Positions 1-8,530 of a DNA stretch of 36,960 nucleotides are shown piece by piece; position 1 is the first letter of the stretch; each line of letters begins with the position of its first letter. Origin of the DNA: Clostridia bacterium (lineage in GTDB: Bacteria > Bacillota > Clostridia > Christensenellales > Borkfalkiaceae); contig JAAUYT010000020.1 of assembly GCA_014804975.1 (NCBI GenBank), forward strand, positions 1-36,960. Reading direction: 5' to 3'. The notes under the pieces are model-generated. The model saw only the letters and a program-made list of their open reading frames with translations. It was not told where the DNA came from and did no database searches. The position numbers were made by a program, and so were the translations under genes.

Positions 1-184
1 AGAAAATTTTCCGTTTAGACAAGGAAAAGCCCGCAGACAATCCACGGACGGATTATCAAGGGCTTTGACGCAGTAAAAACCAAAATTTACCCGTTAAAAC
101 TTGTTCGAACTTGTAACAGTTTGCCTAACAAAATCGCCGCTCCGCTTAATATAGTGGGGCGGCTAAAATTTTAAGGAGGACTAT

Positions 185-760
185 ATGACGGTCAAAGAAG
201 TGATTGCGCTTGCGGCGGGGTGTTTGGGAAGAGACGATCTTATATCCGCGCTCGATAAAGGCGAGGAGGAAATTTCCGAGGAGGAAAAGCTCGAACTCGA
301 CGCGTTATTGCGCTGTTACAATTTCGTGGAGAACGAAGTTGCGCTTGATTATTGCCCGCTCAAAAGAGAGGAGACGGTCGAAGTCAAAGAGAATAAAATT
401 TACTATACGGAGCTTTCCCAAGTGCCCGTCAATGTCCGCAAGGTCGTGGGCGGCGGGTACTTACAAAGATTTGCGGCGTATCCCGCCTATATCCTTTTGA
501 GCGACGGCTGGTTGGGAAGCGCGCTCGTCGTTTACGACTGTATTCCAAGCACGAAAAATTCCTTTGACGAGGAATCGGAATTTTCTCAGGAGTCGGGAGT
601 TTCCGCACGGCTGCTTGCTTACGGCGTGACCGCGCAGTACTGTCTTGTCAACGGCGAGAACGGACGCGCCGCCTTGTGGGATAAAAAGTTCCGCGAGAGC
701 TTGCGCGCCAAAAATCTTTTGCGCAGAACGATGAGTATCCGTTCGAGGAGGTGGGTATGA
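185..760 (+). CDS. Hypothetical protein, first of three coupled phage-structural-like ORFs
   Basis: ATG preceded by a strong SD (AAGGAGG, ~5 nt upstream); 191 aa; stop overlaps the next ATG (ATGA at 757-760). Family not identified; phage link rests on the neighbouring ORF. Confidence 0.8.
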   Translation: MTVKEVIALAAGCLGRDDLISALDKGEEEISEEEKLELDALLRCYNFVENEVALDYCPLKREETVEVKENKIYYTELSQVPVNVRKVVGGGYLQRFAAYPAYILLSDGWLGSALVVYDCIPSTKNSFDEESEFSQESGVSARLLAYGVTAQYCLVNGENGRAALWDKKFRESLRAKNLLRRTMSIRSRRWV

Positions 761-2046
761 TCGTCGGTGACACTCTTCAAGCGCCCGCCGAAAAAACGAC
801 GCTTCTCAGCCTTTCGGCAAAGGAGCTTTTACAAAGTCATAACCGCCGTGCTTTTCATCTGAGAGAGGACGGCGACGGGCTCGTCGTAGCCGAGGGGGAA
901 GAGGAGCTCTTTAAGCTTCCGTTGACGGCAACGGGAATCGCCGCCGTACCCGATAAAATTTTTGCGCACGAACCCAGACGCAAACGGTTACACGCCATGA
1001 AAGCGGACTTTTCGGAGATAGAAGCCACTTACGATATGATTTACGAGCCCTATCGCTTTTTCCGTTTTTTCGGTACGGACGGACTGCCGCAGTACTACGG
1101 AATAACGCGGGACAACGTTTACGATTGCAATGGCACCTCATCGATTCACGTGGCGGATGGAAAGGGCGGGTGCAGTGCGGTATTCCGCGAAAGAATTTTT
1201 ACGGCGAAGGGAGAACGCGTTTATTACTGCAAGTCCTTCAACGGGAGCGATTGGCGCGAAGCCCGCTACGGCGGAGGTTATTTGGACCTTCCTGCGGAAG
1301 GGCTCGGTAAAATTCTTGCATTGCAGCCCTATAAGGACAAGCTGTATCTGTTCAGGGAACACGGCATCACTTCGCTGCGCGTTTTGGGGGACGAGCTCAA
1401 TTTCAAGGCGGTGCATATCCCCATGAAATGCGGAAAGCTCATTGCAAACACCGTTGCGATTTGCGGGGAAAGCGTCGGCTATTTTACGGACACGGGCTTT
1501 TACCTATTCAACGGTGCGGTCTCCGTTTTGGCGCCGCATTCCTTTTACGACGAAATCGAATTAACGAGGTTTATCAAAGCCGTCAGTTACTGCGGGAAAT
1601 ATTACGCGCTCGTCTGCCGCAAAGAGGGCTTTGACGCAGTTTACTGCTACGATCCCGAACGGGGCGAGGCGCACTTTATCGGAAACGGCTTAGCCGATAT
1701 CGCTTCGGGCGACGAGCTCTATTTTACGAGGGGAGGTTACGCTTACCGCATGACGGAGAGGGGCGTTTCCCAAATTACGCCTTACTTTACGGCGGAAAAG
1801 ATCGCGTTCGGGATCGGAGAAGAAAAAATGCTCCGCTCTGTTGCGATCGACGGAGAGGGGACCTTTCACGTTACCGTCGCTTCGAACCGCGGAACGAGAA
1901 CGGTAAAAGGAAACGCGAACGAAGCGTTAAAGCTTCGTTCGCCGCTCAGAGGGAACGGCTTCGATATCAAAATCAGCGTGGAGCCCGAGGGTGCCGACAA
2001 GGCGCGGTTTCGTGCGGTGCTCTTCCGCTTTACGGAGGAAGAATGA
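757..2046 (+). CDS. Predicted beta-propeller-like phage virion/tail-type protein
   Basis: ORF track begins at GTG 751, but ATG 757 has an SD (GAGGAGGTG) and overlaps the upstream stop. The segment ERIFTAKGERVYYCKSFNGSDWREARYGGGYLDLP...YKDKLYLFREHGITSL resembles phage tail/stabilisation beta-propeller proteins. Confidence 0.75.
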   Translation: MIVGDTLQAPAEKTTLLSLSAKELLQSHNRRAFHLREDGDGLVVAEGEEELFKLPLTATGIAAVPDKIFAHEPRRKRLHAMKADFSEIEATYDMIYEPYRFFRFFGTDGLPQYYGITRDNVYDCNGTSSIHVADGKGGCSAVFRERIFTAKGERVYYCKSFNGSDWREARYGGGYLDLPAEGLGKILALQPYKDKLYLFREHGITSLRVLGDELNFKAVHIPMKCGKLIANTVAICGESVGYFTDTGFYLFNGAVSVLAPHSFYDEIELTRFIKAVSYCGKYYALVCRKEGFDAVYCYDPERGEAHFIGNGLADIASGDELYFTRGGYAYRMTERGVSQITPYFTAEKIAFGIGEEKMLRSVAIDGEGTFHVTVASNRGTRTVKGNANEALKLRSPLRGNGFDIKISVEPEGADKARFRAVLFRFTEEE

Positions 2047-2534
2047 CGATCGATATTGTTGATTTAACGAGCGCGGACTATTCCGACCTGTCTCCCATTC
2101 AGCTTGCAATGGTGCGGGCGGCGCAGTCGAAAAAGGATAAAATCGTAAAAGAGGCGGAAAAGAACAAGAACGAGCTCAAATTTTTTATGATCGCAAACAA
2201 TACGGCGCGGAGCACGGCTCTGCGCGACGCGCTTGCCGAAATCGAGAAGCAAAAGCAGGCGGATATTGAGACTGTAAAAAACGATCTCGATTATCAGCTC
2301 GCCTACGAGGCGCTCGGTTCGGAGGGGGACGAAAACGGTCCTTACCGCTATCCGCAGAACCCGAATTACAATTTGAGCTATTCCGAACGATTCCTCGTCG
2401 TCAGGCAGTATTATATGGACGTGACGAGCGATCCGAACGCCCGCTTAAAGGCGTACGGCGCGGATACGCTTGCGCGATCCTATTTAGGCGAGTATTATCA
2501 AACGCTCTACGATTTATTGCGTTCTTATTGTTAA
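2043..2534 (+). CDS. Hypothetical protein, third phage-structural-like ORF
   Basis: ATGA overlap with upstream ORF; 163 aa with a coiled-coil-like N-terminal half (AAQSKKDKIVKEAEKNKNELKFF...AEIEKQKQADIETVKNDL). Confidence 0.75.
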   Translation: MTIDIVDLTSADYSDLSPIQLAMVRAAQSKKDKIVKEAEKNKNELKFFMIANNTARSTALRDALAEIEKQKQADIETVKNDLDYQLAYEALGSEGDENGPYRYPQNPNYNLSYSERFLVVRQYYMDVTSDPNARLKAYGADTLARSYLGEYYQTLYDLLRSYC

Positions 2535-2553
2535 GCGGTATTTTTATTGGCAG

Positions 2554-2583
2554 GAATAATTTCCGCCTGAATTTCCCAAATTA
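2554..2583 (+). promoter_or_regulatory. Candidate sigma-G-like promoter upstream of spoVAC
   Basis: GAATA (2554-2558), 18-nt spacer, CAAATTA (2577-2583); compared with sigma-G consensus gHATR / CATnHTA, one mismatch in the -10. Confidence 0.35.
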
Positions 2584-2677
2584 TAGGCATGAAGAAAGTC
2601 AGAGAGAATCCGCTCGGAAAGACGCGGGAAGAGAGGGAATCCTGTTTTCCCTCCGCAAAAAGGGAGGAGTTAAGACC

Positions 2678-3133
2678 GTGACGGGAAGATCCAAAGAAAA
2701 TCTCAATCAGAACTATATCAACTACGTAAACTCGTTCGATCCGCCCACGCAGCATTTCAAGACCTGCGGAAGGGCGTTTATGGTGGGCGGCTTTATCTGC
2801 TGTATCGGACAGTTCTTCCGCTATATGCTTGAATTTGCGGGGCTCTCGGGGGATATCCTTGCGGGAACGGTCTCAGTGATCCTCATCTTTTTGGGGACGC
2901 TTTTGACGGGCTTCGGCGTGTACGACAGGATCGGCAAGAACGCGGGTGCGGGAAGCATCGTGCCCATAACGGGCTTTGCGAACTCGGTCGCCTCGCCTGC
3001 GATCGAGTTTAAAACGGAGGGCTTCGTCTACGGCATGGCGGCGAAAATGTTCATCGTCGCGGGACCCATTATCGTGTTCGGCGTCAGCGCGGGCGCGGCG
3101 GTGGGGCTTATCTACTGGCTCATAGGACTTTAA
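2678..3133 (+). CDS. spoVAC: Stage V sporulation protein AC (SpoVAC)
   Basis: SpoVAC-like sequence YVNSFDPPTQHFKTCGRAFMVGGFICCIGQ...; GTG start at 2678 with SD AGGGAGGAG. The longer ORF-track start (TTG 2528) has no convincing SD. Confidence 0.85.
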   Translation: MTGRSKENLNQNYINYVNSFDPPTQHFKTCGRAFMVGGFICCIGQFFRYMLEFAGLSGDILAGTVSVILIFLGTLLTGFGVYDRIGKNAGAGSIVPITGFANSVASPAIEFKTEGFVYGMAAKMFIVAGPIIVFGVSAGAAVGLIYWLIGL

Positions 3134-3152
3134 AGTTTTTTCCGTTAAGCGG

Positions 3153-3181
3153 TTGTAATTTTCAAAAAAGCGTGGTATAAT
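3153..3181 (+). promoter_or_regulatory. Sigma-A-type promoter for the DUF1858 gene
   Basis: TTGTAA (3153-3158), 17 nt, TATAAT (3176-3181) with extended -10 TGG. Confidence 0.65.
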
Positions 3182-3212
3182 AAGACCGTAATAACGAAAA
3201 GGAGATTTCAAA

Positions 3213-3410
3213 ATGGCTAAAATCACGGAAGATACGCTCATTTCGGATTGCTTAAAGCTCAATCCGAACGCAGCGGAGATCCTTCTTTCGGCGGGAATGC
3301 ACTGCATCGGCTGCGCAATGGCGCACGGCGAAACGATCGCGGAGGCGGTTTCGGCGCACGGCGAGGACCTCGACAACCTGCTTTCCAAGCTCAACGAAGG
3401 AATCGAGTAA
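3213..3410 (+). CDS. DUF1858 domain protein (redox-disulfide type)
   Basis: 65 aa; ITEDTLISDCLKLNPNAAEILLSAGMHCIGCAMAHGETIAEA carries the HCxGC motif of DUF1858; SD AAAGGAG. Confidence 0.85.
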   Translation: MAKITEDTLISDCLKLNPNAAEILLSAGMHCIGCAMAHGETIAEAVSAHGEDLDNLLSKLNEGIE

Positions 3411-3422
3411 TTGATTTCATGA

Positions 3423-3455
3423 AAAAGGGTCTGCAAAAATGCAGACCCTTTTCGT
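3423..3455 (+). terminator. Intrinsic terminator after the DUF1858 gene
   Basis: AAAAGGGTCTGC-AAAAAT-GCAGACCCTTTT, perfect 12-bp stem followed by a T-rich tract. Confidence 0.85.
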
Positions 3456-3531
3456 TTGTCGAATTTACGGCGTAGAGCAAAATGGGGATACAAATTTTAC
3501 TTGAATTTCATAAAAACCAATCGCCGATTGT

Positions 3532-3560
3532 TTGACAATATTTTTTCGGAATGATAAAAT
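3532..3560 (+). promoter_or_regulatory. Sigma-A-type promoter for the ABC exporter operon
   Basis: TTGACA (3532-3537), 17 nt, TAAAAT (3555-3560), TGA extended -10. Confidence 0.7.
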
Positions 3561-3633
3561 AGTACTATTACAAAATATTGTATAAGAGTTTTTACGCTAT
3601 CTCTATATATCCGTATAGAAAGGAGGTTTTTCT

Positions 3634-5415
3634 TTGATTAAAAGACTTGCAAAATGTATTCGGGAATACAAGACGGCTTCGATTTTATCACCGCTTTTCG
3701 TTTCGCTCGAAGTCGTGTTGGAGTGTCTTATTCCGTTTATCATTTCTATGCTCGTCAATGCGATTGACGTAAAAGAGGGGACGATTTCAATCGGTGAAGT
3801 CTTGATTTACGGCGGCATTCTGGTAGGAATTGCAGTGCTTTCGCTCGTGTTCGGGGCTTTATCGGGTTTGTTTTGCGCCAAGGCTTCTACGGGCTTTGCC
3901 AAGAATTTGCGCAAAGACTTGTATTACAAGATACAGGAATTTTCTTTCGAGAATATCGATAAATTCTCCACGCCCTCCCTCGTCACGCGTATGACGACCG
4001 ACGTAAATAACGTGCAGATGTCGTTCATGATGATTATCAGAATTGCAATCCGTGCACCGCTCATGATGATTTTCTCTCTCGTTATGGCATTCCTTATGGA
4101 TGCGACGCTTGCCTGGATTTTTGTTGCCGTGATTCCGCCGCTTGCGCTTATTCTGTTTCTCATTGCCCGTAAGGTAATGCCCAATTTCAGACGCCTCTTC
4201 AAGAAGTACGACGCGCTCAACGAGTCGGTGCAGGAGAATATTGCGGGTATCCGCGTGGTAAAATCGTTCGTGCGCGAGGACCACGAAAAGGAAAAATTCA
4301 ATGCGGCCTCCGATAACCTTTGTACAGAGTTTACGAAGGTCGAGCGCATCCTCGCCTGGAACAATCCCGTCATGCAGTTCTTTTTCTATGCTGTTGTTTC
4401 CACGGTGTTGTTTTTGGGTTCGTATCTCATTCTTCGGGCTAACAATATAGAATTCATACGCCTGCATGAAACGGGCGGTCTGCGTGTGGGTGAGGTATCG
4501 CAGCTCATCGTTTACGGAATGCAGATTTTAATGTCGCTCATGATGTTCTCCATGGTGTTCGTTATGATCACCATGTCCGTCGAGAGCGCCCGCCGTATCT
4601 GCGAAGTTCTCTCGGAAGAGAGCACCCTGCACAATCCCGAAAATCCCGTTACGGAAGTTCGGGACGGTTCGATCGATTTCAACGGCGTCGCTTTCAAATA
4701 CGCCGCCACGGCCGAGCGCTTCGTGCTCGAAGACGTTACCTTACATATTAAATCGGGCGAAACGATCGGTATTATCGGCGGTACGGGTTCTTCCAAAACT
4801 TCGCTCGTCAACCTTATCTCGCGTCTGTACGACGTAAGCGAGGGGAGCGTGTGCGTGGGCGGTACCGACGTGCGCGATTACGATTTGACGGCACTTCGAA
4901 ATCAGGTCGCGGTCGTGCTTCAAAAGAACGTGTTATTCTCGGGAACCATTAAAGAAAATTTGCGCTGGGGCAATCCCGATGCCACGGACGAGGAGCTCGA
5001 AGAAGCGTGCCGTCTTGCACAGGCGGACGAATTCATTCAGGGCTTCCCCGATAAATACGATACCTATATCGAACAGGGGGGCACGAACGTTTCGGGCGGA
5101 CAGAAGCAGCGGCTTTGTATTGCGCGCGCGCTGTTAAAAAGGCCGAAGGTTCTCATCTTGGACGACTCGACTTCGGCGGTCGATACCAAGACGGACGCCC
5201 TCATTCGCAAGGCGTTCAAGGAATATATTCCCGAAACGACGAAGATCATCATCGCACAGCGTATCTCGTCTGTCGAGGACGCCGACCGCATCATCGTTAT
5301 GGAGGGCGGCAGGATAAACGGTATCGGTACGCATAAAGAGCTTATTGAGAATAACGCTATTTATTCCGAAGTTTACAATTCGCAAACGAAGGGAGGTGAC
5401 AAAGATGAAAACTAA
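3634..5415 (+). CDS. ABC exporter, permease-ATPase half-transporter (degenerate NBD)
   Basis: TTG start with SD AAAGGAGG; six-TM domain plus NBD: Walker A GGTGSSKT, signature VSGGQ, Walker B LILDDSTSAVD, H-loop IAQRISS. Confidence 0.92.
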   Translation: MIKRLAKCIREYKTASILSPLFVSLEVVLECLIPFIISMLVNAIDVKEGTISIGEVLIYGGILVGIAVLSLVFGALSGLFCAKASTGFAKNLRKDLYYKIQEFSFENIDKFSTPSLVTRMTTDVNNVQMSFMMIIRIAIRAPLMMIFSLVMAFLMDATLAWIFVAVIPPLALILFLIARKVMPNFRRLFKKYDALNESVQENIAGIRVVKSFVREDHEKEKFNAASDNLCTEFTKVERILAWNNPVMQFFFYAVVSTVLFLGSYLILRANNIEFIRLHETGGLRVGEVSQLIVYGMQILMSLMMFSMVFVMITMSVESARRICEVLSEESTLHNPENPVTEVRDGSIDFNGVAFKYAATAERFVLEDVTLHIKSGETIGIIGGTGSSKTSLVNLISRLYDVSEGSVCVGGTDVRDYDLTALRNQVAVVLQKNVLFSGTIKENLRWGNPDATDEELEEACRLAQADEFIQGFPDKYDTYIEQGGTNVSGGQKQRLCIARALLKRPKVLILDDSTSAVDTKTDALIRKAFKEYIPETTKIIIAQRISSVEDADRIIVMEGGRINGIGTHKELIENNAIYSEVYNSQTKGGDKDEN

Positions 5416-7396
5416 CGCTCCCGTAAGAGGCGGGCGGGGCGCCCGCGGCGGTAAGCGTCCGCCCGCGAAAAAGGGTACGCTTCGCCGCGTGATCAAATCC
5501 GTTTTTCATTTCTATCCCGGCATGATGACGGTGGCGCTTCTTTGCATTATCTTCAACGCCGTGGTAAGCGCGCTTCCCTCCTTGTTCATGCAGAGAATTT
5601 TCACGATCATAGGGGAAGCTATCAGTCCTTCGGACGGTGCGTCCATAGTCGCACCTGAAAGCGTGTGGGCGGTATACGGCAACGAAGTCGTAACCTGGAT
5701 GTGTATTCTCATCGGGTTATACGTGCTCTCGCTCATCTCGGGCGCCGTCAACAAACAGCTCATGGCGATCATCACGCAGGGCTACCTTGCAAAGATGCGT
5801 AACAGTATGTTCGACGGAATGCAGGATCTGCCTGTCCGCTTTTTCGATACGAACGGGCACGGCGATATCATGAGTTACTACACGAACGATATTGATACTC
5901 TGCGCCAAATGGTGGCGGAGAGCTTACCGCAGTTGCTCACTTCGGCAATCATGGTGCTCACGCTGTTTGCCATGATGCTGTTTTTCAGCCTGTGGCTCAC
6001 GCTTATCGTTGTCGTCGGCATCGTGTTTATCCTGCTTGCCACGAAGTTTATAGGCGGCGGCGCACGTAAATATTTCGTAGCGCAACAGCACGCCGTGGCA
6101 AAGACGGAAGGCTTTATCGAAGAATATATGAACGGACAGAAGGTCGTCAAGGTGTTCTGCCACGAGGAAGAAGCAAAACGCGATTTCGACAAGGTGAACG
6201 ATTACCTGTGCGATCAGTCCAACCGTGCCAACCGCTACGCAAATATGCTCATGCCCATTCTGGGAAATATCGGACACGTCATTTACGTTATAATTGCCGT
6301 TGCGGGAGGGCTTTTCATTCTGAACGGCGTTTCTAACGTGGGCATAGGCGTTTTGTTTGATGAATCACTTGCCGTGTTCAGCGCGGGCGCGCTCGTCGTT
6401 CCTTTCTTGCAGCTGTCGCGTCAGTTTTCAAATAACATCAATCAGGTATCCCAACAGCTCAACTCTGTCGTTATGGGCTTGGCGGGCGCAAGCCGTGTGT
6501 TCGACCTTATTGACCAAAAGGCGGAAACGGACGAGGGCTACGTTACCCTTGTCAACGCCAAAGAGGATGAGAACGGCGTTCTGACTGAGTGCGACGAGCA
6601 CACGGGGCTCTGGGCGTGGCGTCACCCGCATCAGGCGGACGGCACCGTTACCTATACGAAGCTCACGGGCGATATCGTTTTGGAAAACGTGGACTTCGGC
6701 TATACCGAAGATAAAATCGTTTTGCACGACGTCAGCCTGTATGCAAAGCCCGGTCAGAAGGTGGCTTTCGTGGGCGCGACGGGCGCGGGAAAGACGACCA
6801 TCACCAATCTCTTAACGCGCTTCTACGACATTGCGGACGGCAAAATTCGCTACGACGGAATCAACGTCAATAAAATCAAGAAAGGGGAACTGCGCCGTGC
6901 GATCGGCATGATCTTACAGGATACCAACCTTTTCACGGGTACGGTCATGGATAATATTCGCTACGGCAGGCTCGACGCTTCGGACGAGGACTGTATCGCG
7001 GCGGCAAAGCTTGCAGGCGCGGACGACTTTATCACGCGCCTTCCCGAGGGCTACAATACCATGCTTCACCAGAACGGAGCGAATCTGTCGCAGGGACAGC
7101 GCCAGCTTCTCTCGATTGCCCGCGCCGCTGTTGCAGACCCTCCCGTCATGATCATGGACGAGGCGACGAGTTCCATCGATACCCGCACCGAGGCGATCGT
7201 ACAGAGGGGCATGGATAAGCTCATGGAGGGCAGAACGGTATTCGTCATTGCACACAGGCTCTCCACCGTCAAGAACTCCAACGCCATTATGGTTTTGGAT
7301 CACGGCAAAATCATCGAGCGCGGCACGCACGAACAGCTCATTGCTCAAAAAGGACAGTATTATCAGCTCTATACAGGTGCCTTCGAACTCGAATAA
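5405..7396 (+). CDS. ABC exporter, permease-ATPase half-transporter (canonical catalytic residues)
   Basis: ORF-track start is 5345; ATG 5405 with SD GGGAGGTG and 11-nt overlap with the upstream gene is preferred. Walker A GATGAGKT, signature LSQGQ, Walker B MIMDEATSSID, H-loop IAHRLST. Confidence 0.92.
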   Translation: MKTNAPVRGGRGARGGKRPPAKKGTLRRVIKSVFHFYPGMMTVALLCIIFNAVVSALPSLFMQRIFTIIGEAISPSDGASIVAPESVWAVYGNEVVTWMCILIGLYVLSLISGAVNKQLMAIITQGYLAKMRNSMFDGMQDLPVRFFDTNGHGDIMSYYTNDIDTLRQMVAESLPQLLTSAIMVLTLFAMMLFFSLWLTLIVVVGIVFILLATKFIGGGARKYFVAQQHAVAKTEGFIEEYMNGQKVVKVFCHEEEAKRDFDKVNDYLCDQSNRANRYANMLMPILGNIGHVIYVIIAVAGGLFILNGVSNVGIGVLFDESLAVFSAGALVVPFLQLSRQFSNNINQVSQQLNSVVMGLAGASRVFDLIDQKAETDEGYVTLVNAKEDENGVLTECDEHTGLWAWRHPHQADGTVTYTKLTGDIVLENVDFGYTEDKIVLHDVSLYAKPGQKVAFVGATGAGKTTITNLLTRFYDIADGKIRYDGINVNKIKKGELRRAIGMILQDTNLFTGTVMDNIRYGRLDASDEDCIAAAKLAGADDFITRLPEGYNTMLHQNGANLSQGQRQLLSIARAAVADPPVMIMDEATSSIDTRTEAIVQRGMDKLMEGRTVFVIAHRLSTVKNSNAIMVLDHGKIIERGTHEQLIAQKGQYYQLYTGAFELE

Positions 7397-7484
7397 CGTA
7401 AGCGTCGCAATACAGTGTTAAGCACCGCTTTCCTTGTCTTGCTTACTTATAGAAAGCAAAATCATCTTAATAGAAATAAAAAAT

Positions 7485-7505
7485 CCTCGGCTTAGCCGAG
7501 GCTTT
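7485..7505. terminator. Bidirectional intrinsic terminator between the ABC operon and degV
   Basis: CCTCGGC-TTA-GCCGAGG flanked by A-rich (left) and T-rich (right) sequence between convergent genes. Confidence 0.8.
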
Positions 7506-7519
7506 TGTTATGGTTAGAA

Positions 7520-8386
7520 TTAAAGTGCGCGGGCGATTGCAACCGCCAAGGAGCCCGGTCCGATATGGCAGGACACGGAGAGGGAAAGGGGATTGATATA
7601 GAGGAAGGGAATATCGGGGAAGTTTTCTTTGAGCTCTTCCGCAAAGATTTTCGCTTCTTCGTCGTTATCGGTGTGCGCAACGAAGATACGCATTTCTCCC
7701 TTTTTGACGAAGTCTGCGAAGCGGTTCGTTAAATCGTTTCTGATTGCTTCGATCATGACTTCCTTTGCCTTGCGCATGGTTTTGACTTTCTTGAACGCGT
7801 CCAACTTTTGTCCCTGAATTTGAAGAACGGGACGGATTCCCAAAAGAGTGCCGATAAGAGCGGCGGCAGGGGTCAGTCTTCCGCCTTTTTTCAGATATTT
7901 TAAGGTATTCAGCGAAATGTAAATACTGCTGTCGAACTTGCTTGCGATAAGCGCGTCTTTAATTTCTTTTGCGCTCTTTCCCTCGTTCTTCAACTTGATC
8001 GCGTCGAGAACGGAGAGGCGCTGCGTGATCGAAATACGCTGATTGTCTACGACCTGCACTCTGCCGTTGTAGTCCTTTGCAAGCGTTTCCGCCGTGTGGC
8101 AGGATTCGGAGAGTCCGCTCGACATGGGAATATGTACGATTTCGCTGCCGTCTGCAAGGAGTTTGTCCCAAAGCTCCGTAATGCTTCCGATTGCGGGCTG
8201 ACTCGTGTGGACGTCCGCGTCGCTTTTCAGATATTCGTAGAACTCGGGTTGCGTTAAGTTGATATCTTCAAAAAATTCTTCACCGTTAATGACGAAGGGC
8301 ATGGGAATTACCGAAATACCCATTTCTTCCGCTTCTTTTTGCGTAATGCCGCTGTTCGAATCGGTTACGATTTTAACGTTTGCCAT
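7520..8386 (-). CDS. DegV family protein (fatty-acid-binding)
   Basis: VKIVTDSNSGI..., VIPMPFVINGEEF, TSQPAIG, IPMSSGLSESCHTA, GKLDAFKKVKT-like motifs; SD (TGGAGA) upstream of ATG. Confidence 0.9.
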   Translation of the reverse strand: MANVKIVTDSNSGITQKEAEEMGISVIPMPFVINGEEFFEDINLTQPEFYEYLKSDADVHTSQPAIGSITELWDKLLADGSEIVHIPMSSGLSESCHTAETLAKDYNGRVQVVDNQRISITQRLSVLDAIKLKNEGKSAKEIKDALIASKFDSSIYISLNTLKYLKKGGRLTPAAALIGTLLGIRPVLQIQGQKLDAFKKVKTMRKAKEVMIEAIRNDLTNRFADFVKKGEMRIFVAHTDNDEEAKIFAEELKENFPDIPFLYINPLSLSVSCHIGPGSLAVAIARAL

Positions 8387-8421
8387 ACTTTTTTCTCCAT
8401 ATTCTGTAATGTATTGTCATA

Positions 8422-8450
8422 ATTATATATGATACTTGTTGATAAGTCAA
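8422..8450 (-). promoter_or_regulatory. Sigma-A-type promoter for degV
   Basis: On the minus strand: TTGACT (8450-8445), 17 nt, TATAAT (8427-8422). Confidence 0.65.
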
Positions 8451-8496
8451 GAAAATACGCTCCTTTTTTAAAACTATTTGAGTATCGGGTTACTTT

Positions 8497-8525
8497 TCAT
8501 ACAAAGCGGGACAATCTCATACAAT
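8497..8525 (+). promoter_or_regulatory. Candidate sigma-E-like promoter upstream of the cwlD-like gene
   Basis: TCATACA (8497-8503), 14 nt, CATACAAT (8518-8525); compared with sigma-E consensus KMATATT / CATACANT (-10 exact, -35 5/7). Confidence 0.35.
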
Positions 8526-8530
8526 ATAAT

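Noticed and set aside
98-128. Possible LexA/SOS box (CGAAC...GTTTG)
   Set aside because: Gap between half-sites is too long for the Gram-positive CGAAC-N4-GTTCG box.
60-1640. 15-nt identity GGGCTTTGACGCAGT at 60-74 and 1626-1640
   Set aside because: Short isolated match, no target-site or element structure; likely chance or codon-usage similarity.
2528-2677. N-terminal extension of SpoVAC in the ORF track (TTG 2528)
   Set aside because: No SD; the extension does not look like SpoVAC; GTG 2678 has a good SD and the SpoVAC N-terminus.
2873-3493. 206-aa minus-strand ORF across spoVAC and the DUF1858 gene
   Set aside because: Spans two supported plus-strand genes, a promoter and a terminator; no motifs.
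3859-4467. Minus-strand ORFs inside the ABC exporter gene
   Set aside because: Shadow ORFs rich in His/Arg/Asn; the sense frame is a clear ABC exporter.
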